From contig PMLO01000233.1 of NCBI GenBank assembly GCA_003158895.1, forward strand, positions 5,214-12,296: DNA of 7,083 bases. Direction: 5' to 3'. The position numbers and the translations under genes were made by a program. Below are positions 5,113 through 7,083 of this stretch, piece by piece. The notes under the pieces were generated by a model that saw only the letters and a program-made list of their open reading frames with translations, ran no database searches and had not been told where the DNA came from. The stretch comes from Propionibacteriaceae bacterium. GTDB taxonomy: Bacteria > Actinomycetota > Actinomycetes > Propionibacteriales > Propionibacteriaceae. Position 1 is the first letter of the stretch. Each line of letters begins with the position of its first letter.

Positions 5113-7083
5113 CTGACGCCTGCGTGCGGGTGCTGGGCATCCGCCATCACGGCCCGGGATCGGCGCGCGCGGTCGCGGCGGCCCTGGCCGACCACGACCC
5201 GGACATCGTGCTCATCGAGGGTCCGCCCGAGGCCGATGCCCTCGTGCAGTGGGTGGGGAAAGGGCTGCAACCGCCGGTGGCGCTCCTGTCATACGTGGTC
5301 GGCGATCCCACGCGCGCCGCGTACTGGCCGTTCGCCGTGTTCTCCCCCGAGTGGCAGGCGCTCGCGTGGGCCGTCGAGCACCGCCGCGAGGTGCGGTTCA
5401 TGGACCTGCCGGCGGCCGTGACGCTGGCGCCGCGGGAGAAGGGCCCCGCGACGCTGCCCGAGGATCCTCGTCTTCATACCGCAGATGGAGTGGATCCCTC
5501 GGAGTCGGGTGAGCCGGATCTGGGGTACGAGAACGAGGATTCGCCGAGCGAGCGAGACCAGGTGCGTACGGACCCGATCGCGGTACTCGCCCGCACCGCC
5601 GGCTACGACGACCCCGAGCGCTGGTGGGACGACGTCGTCGAGGCGCGCCACGGGATCGATCCGTTCGACGCGATCACCGAAGCCATGGCGGAATTGCGGC
5701 TGTACGCGCCGCCGCCGCGTACGTACACGGAGCAGCTCGAGGAGGACCGCCGCGAGGCGCAGATGCGTACGGTGCTGCGGGCGGCGACCCGTGATCGTGA
5801 GCGGGTCGCGGTGGTCTGCGGTGCCTGGCACGCGCCGGCGCTCGTGGGGAAGCTGCCGGCGGCCTCGCAGGACGCGAAGCTGCTGCGGGGCCTTCCGAAG
5901 GCGAAGGTCGCGACCACCTGGGTGCCGTGGACCCACTCGCGGCTGTCGGCGGCCTCCGGCTACGGGGCCGGGATCGAGTCGCCTGGCTGGTACCAGCACC
6001 TGTTCGACGCGAACGACAACGTGGTCGCGCGCTGGTTCACGGAGGTCGCTGGGGTGCTGCGCCGCCACGACCTGCCGGTCTCCAGTGCCCACGCCATCGA
6101 GGCCACGCGCCTGGCCGAGACTCTCGCGATCATGCGAGGACGTCCGGTGGCCGGGCTCGACGAGGTGCAGGAGGCCGCGCTCGCGGTGATGTGCGCGGGC
6201 GCCGAGCCCGTGCTCGCGTTCGTGACGAACGACCTGGTCATCGGGGAGCAGCTCGGTACGGTCCCGGACGAGGCACCCCTCGTACCGCTCGACGCCGACC
6301 TCCGGCAGCAGGCCAGGTCGTCGCGGTTGCCGATCGCGCCCGAGGCGAAGGACCTCGTGCTCGACCTCCGCAAGGACACGGATCGCGGCAAGTCGTGGTT
6401 GCTCCACCGGTTGCGCATTCTCGGCATCCCGTGGGGCAAGCCGATGGCTATCTCCGGCACGGGCACGTTCAAGGAGGGGTGGCGCGTCCAGTGGCAACCG
6501 GAGTTCGCGGTCGCGATCGTGGTGGCCTCCGGCTATGGCACCACCGTGGAGTCGGCTGCGATCGCTTGCGTGATCGCTGATCCCGGACCGCTGGCGGACA
6601 TCACCGGCCGCATCGAGAAGGCGCTGCTCGCGGACCTGCCTCATGCACTGCCGTCGCTCCTGGTCGCGCTCGACCAGCGAGCGGCCCACGAGGCGGACAT
6701 CGCGCAGCTCATGGAAGCGCTGCCCGCGCTCGTGCGGTCGCAGCGGTACGGGTCGGTGCGTGGCACCGATACATCGGCTCTCGGCACGGTGGCCACGGGG
6801 ATGCTCGCCCGCGTGGTCGCCGGACTGCCAGCTGCGATCGGCGGGCTGTCTCCCGAGGCCGCCGCTGACCTGCGACCGCATCTCGACGCGGTGTCGAGCA
6901 CGATCGGCCTCCTCTCCGACGAGGCGCGAGCGCTCTGGCTGGACGCTATCCGGCACGTGCTGGAACGCGCTGACGTACCGGGCCTGCTGGGGGGTCGCCT
7001 CACGCGAACGCTGCTGGACGCCGGCGAGATCGCGACGGAGGAGGCGCGCGGCGCGCTCGGCCGTGCCCTCTCGCACGGCCCGA
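5109..7083 (+). CDS. DUF5682 family protein (YehM-like), 3' end outside window
   Basis: The frame is open from GTG 5109 to the window edge, giving 658 residues; YehM-like proteins are usually about 700-800 long, so the C-terminus is probably missing. The N-terminal part contains VRVLGIRHHGPGSARAV (6-22), VLIEGPPEAD (34-43), FAVFSPEWQAL and VCGAWHAP (236-243). The pattern G10xxH13, E37, G238xxH241 resembles the metal site of TraB/TIKI/ChaN-type proteins, so a hydrolase-like activity is possible (inference). Further family landmarks are TWVPWTHSRL (270-279), SGYGAGIESPGWYQHLF (283-299), LPVSSAHAIEATRLAE (322-337) and GTGTFKEGWRVQW (450-462). Residues 118-151 form an acidic linker with relaxed codon use. 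The far end (about 500-658) is helical. No signal peptide or membrane segment is seen. GTGA overlap with the ATPase stop and only a weak GAGG upstream suggest translational coupling. It is probably client or partner of the MoxR ATPase. Family assignment is strong; function is unknown. Confidence 0.88.
   Translation, partial: MTDACVRVLGIRHHGPGSARAVAAALADHDPDIVLIEGPPEADALVQWVGKGLQPPVALLSYVVGDPTRAAYWPFAVFSPEWQALAWAVEHRREVRFMDLPAAVTLAPREKGPATLPEDPRLHTADGVDPSESGEPDLGYENEDSPSERDQVRTDPIAVLARTAGYDDPERWWDDVVEARHGIDPFDAITEAMAELRLYAPPPRTYTEQLEEDRREAQMRTVLRAATRDRERVAVVCGAWHAPALVGKLPAASQDAKLLRGLPKAKVATTWVPWTHSRLSAASGYGAGIESPGWYQHLFDANDNVVARWFTEVAGVLRRHDLPVSSAHAIEATRLAETLAIMRGRPVAGLDEVQEAALAVMCAGAEPVLAFVTNDLVIGEQLGTVPDEAPLVPLDADLRQQARSSRLPIAPEAKDLVLDLRKDTDRGKSWLLHRLRILGIPWGKPMAISGTGTFKEGWRVQWQPEFAVAIVVASGYGTTVESAAIACVIADPGPLADITGRIEKALLADLPHALPSLLVALDQRAAHEADIAQLMEALPALVRSQRYGSVRGTDTSALGTVATGMLARVVAGLPAAIGGLSPEAAADLRPHLDAVSSTIGLLSDEARALWLDAIRHVLERADVPGLLGGRLTRTLLDAGEIATEEARGALGRALSHGP

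Noticed and set aside
5289..7076. 595-codon open frame on the - strand opposite the DUF5682 gene
   Set aside because: The + strand frame carries many family-wide motifs; the antisense product is Arg- and His-rich and unrecognisable.

Overview
The window is high-GC (roughly 70% by eye), with strong G/C preference at third codon positions, GTG starts and 4-base stop/start overlaps. This points to a high-GC Gram-positive actinobacterium. A family such as Kribbellaceae or Nocardioidaceae is only a guess. No rRNA, tRNA, CRISPR array, transposase or phage gene was seen.

Layout, all genes on the + strand: (1) 39-629, a LysR-type effector-binding domain with no DNA-binding domain, read from an apparently leaderless promoter. 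(2) 630-1184, a 555-base gap. It holds a dense cluster of direct and inverted repeats (664-826), a small ORF of unknown meaning with actinobacterial-type codon-position bias (855-1061), a perfect 15-bp palindrome (TCCACAG-G-CTGTGGA, 1080-1094) with an extra half-site, and a second leaderless-type promoter. (3) 1185 to the window end, a tightly coupled operon: SWIM zinc-finger protein, DUF5691-like helical protein, MoxR-type AAA+ ATPase, and DUF5682-type protein (3' end outside the window). Each junction is a 4-base GTGA or ATGA overlap.

The operon is the actinobacterial counterpart of the uncharacterised Escherichia coli yehL/yehM/yehP/yehQ neighbourhood (MoxR ATPase, DUF5682, VWA, SWIM protein), with DUF5691 added. 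A VWA-domain (YehP-like) gene is expected just downstream but cannot be seen. In better known MoxR-VWA pairs the ATPase and VWA protein remodel a client protein or insert a metal cofactor. By analogy the ATPase here may act on DUF5682, whose conserved GxxH...E...GxxH pattern resembles the TraB/TIKI/ChaN hydrolase-like fold. SWIM and DUF5691 would be recognition or scaffold parts. This functional picture is inference.

The points most worth a second look are the cassette as an uncharacterised multi-component system, the putative metal-site motif in DUF5682, the altered Walker B and sensor-2 positions of the ATPase, the palindromic repeat cluster, two near-identical promoters that contain the only two CTAG tetramers seen, and marked enrichment of GTAC.
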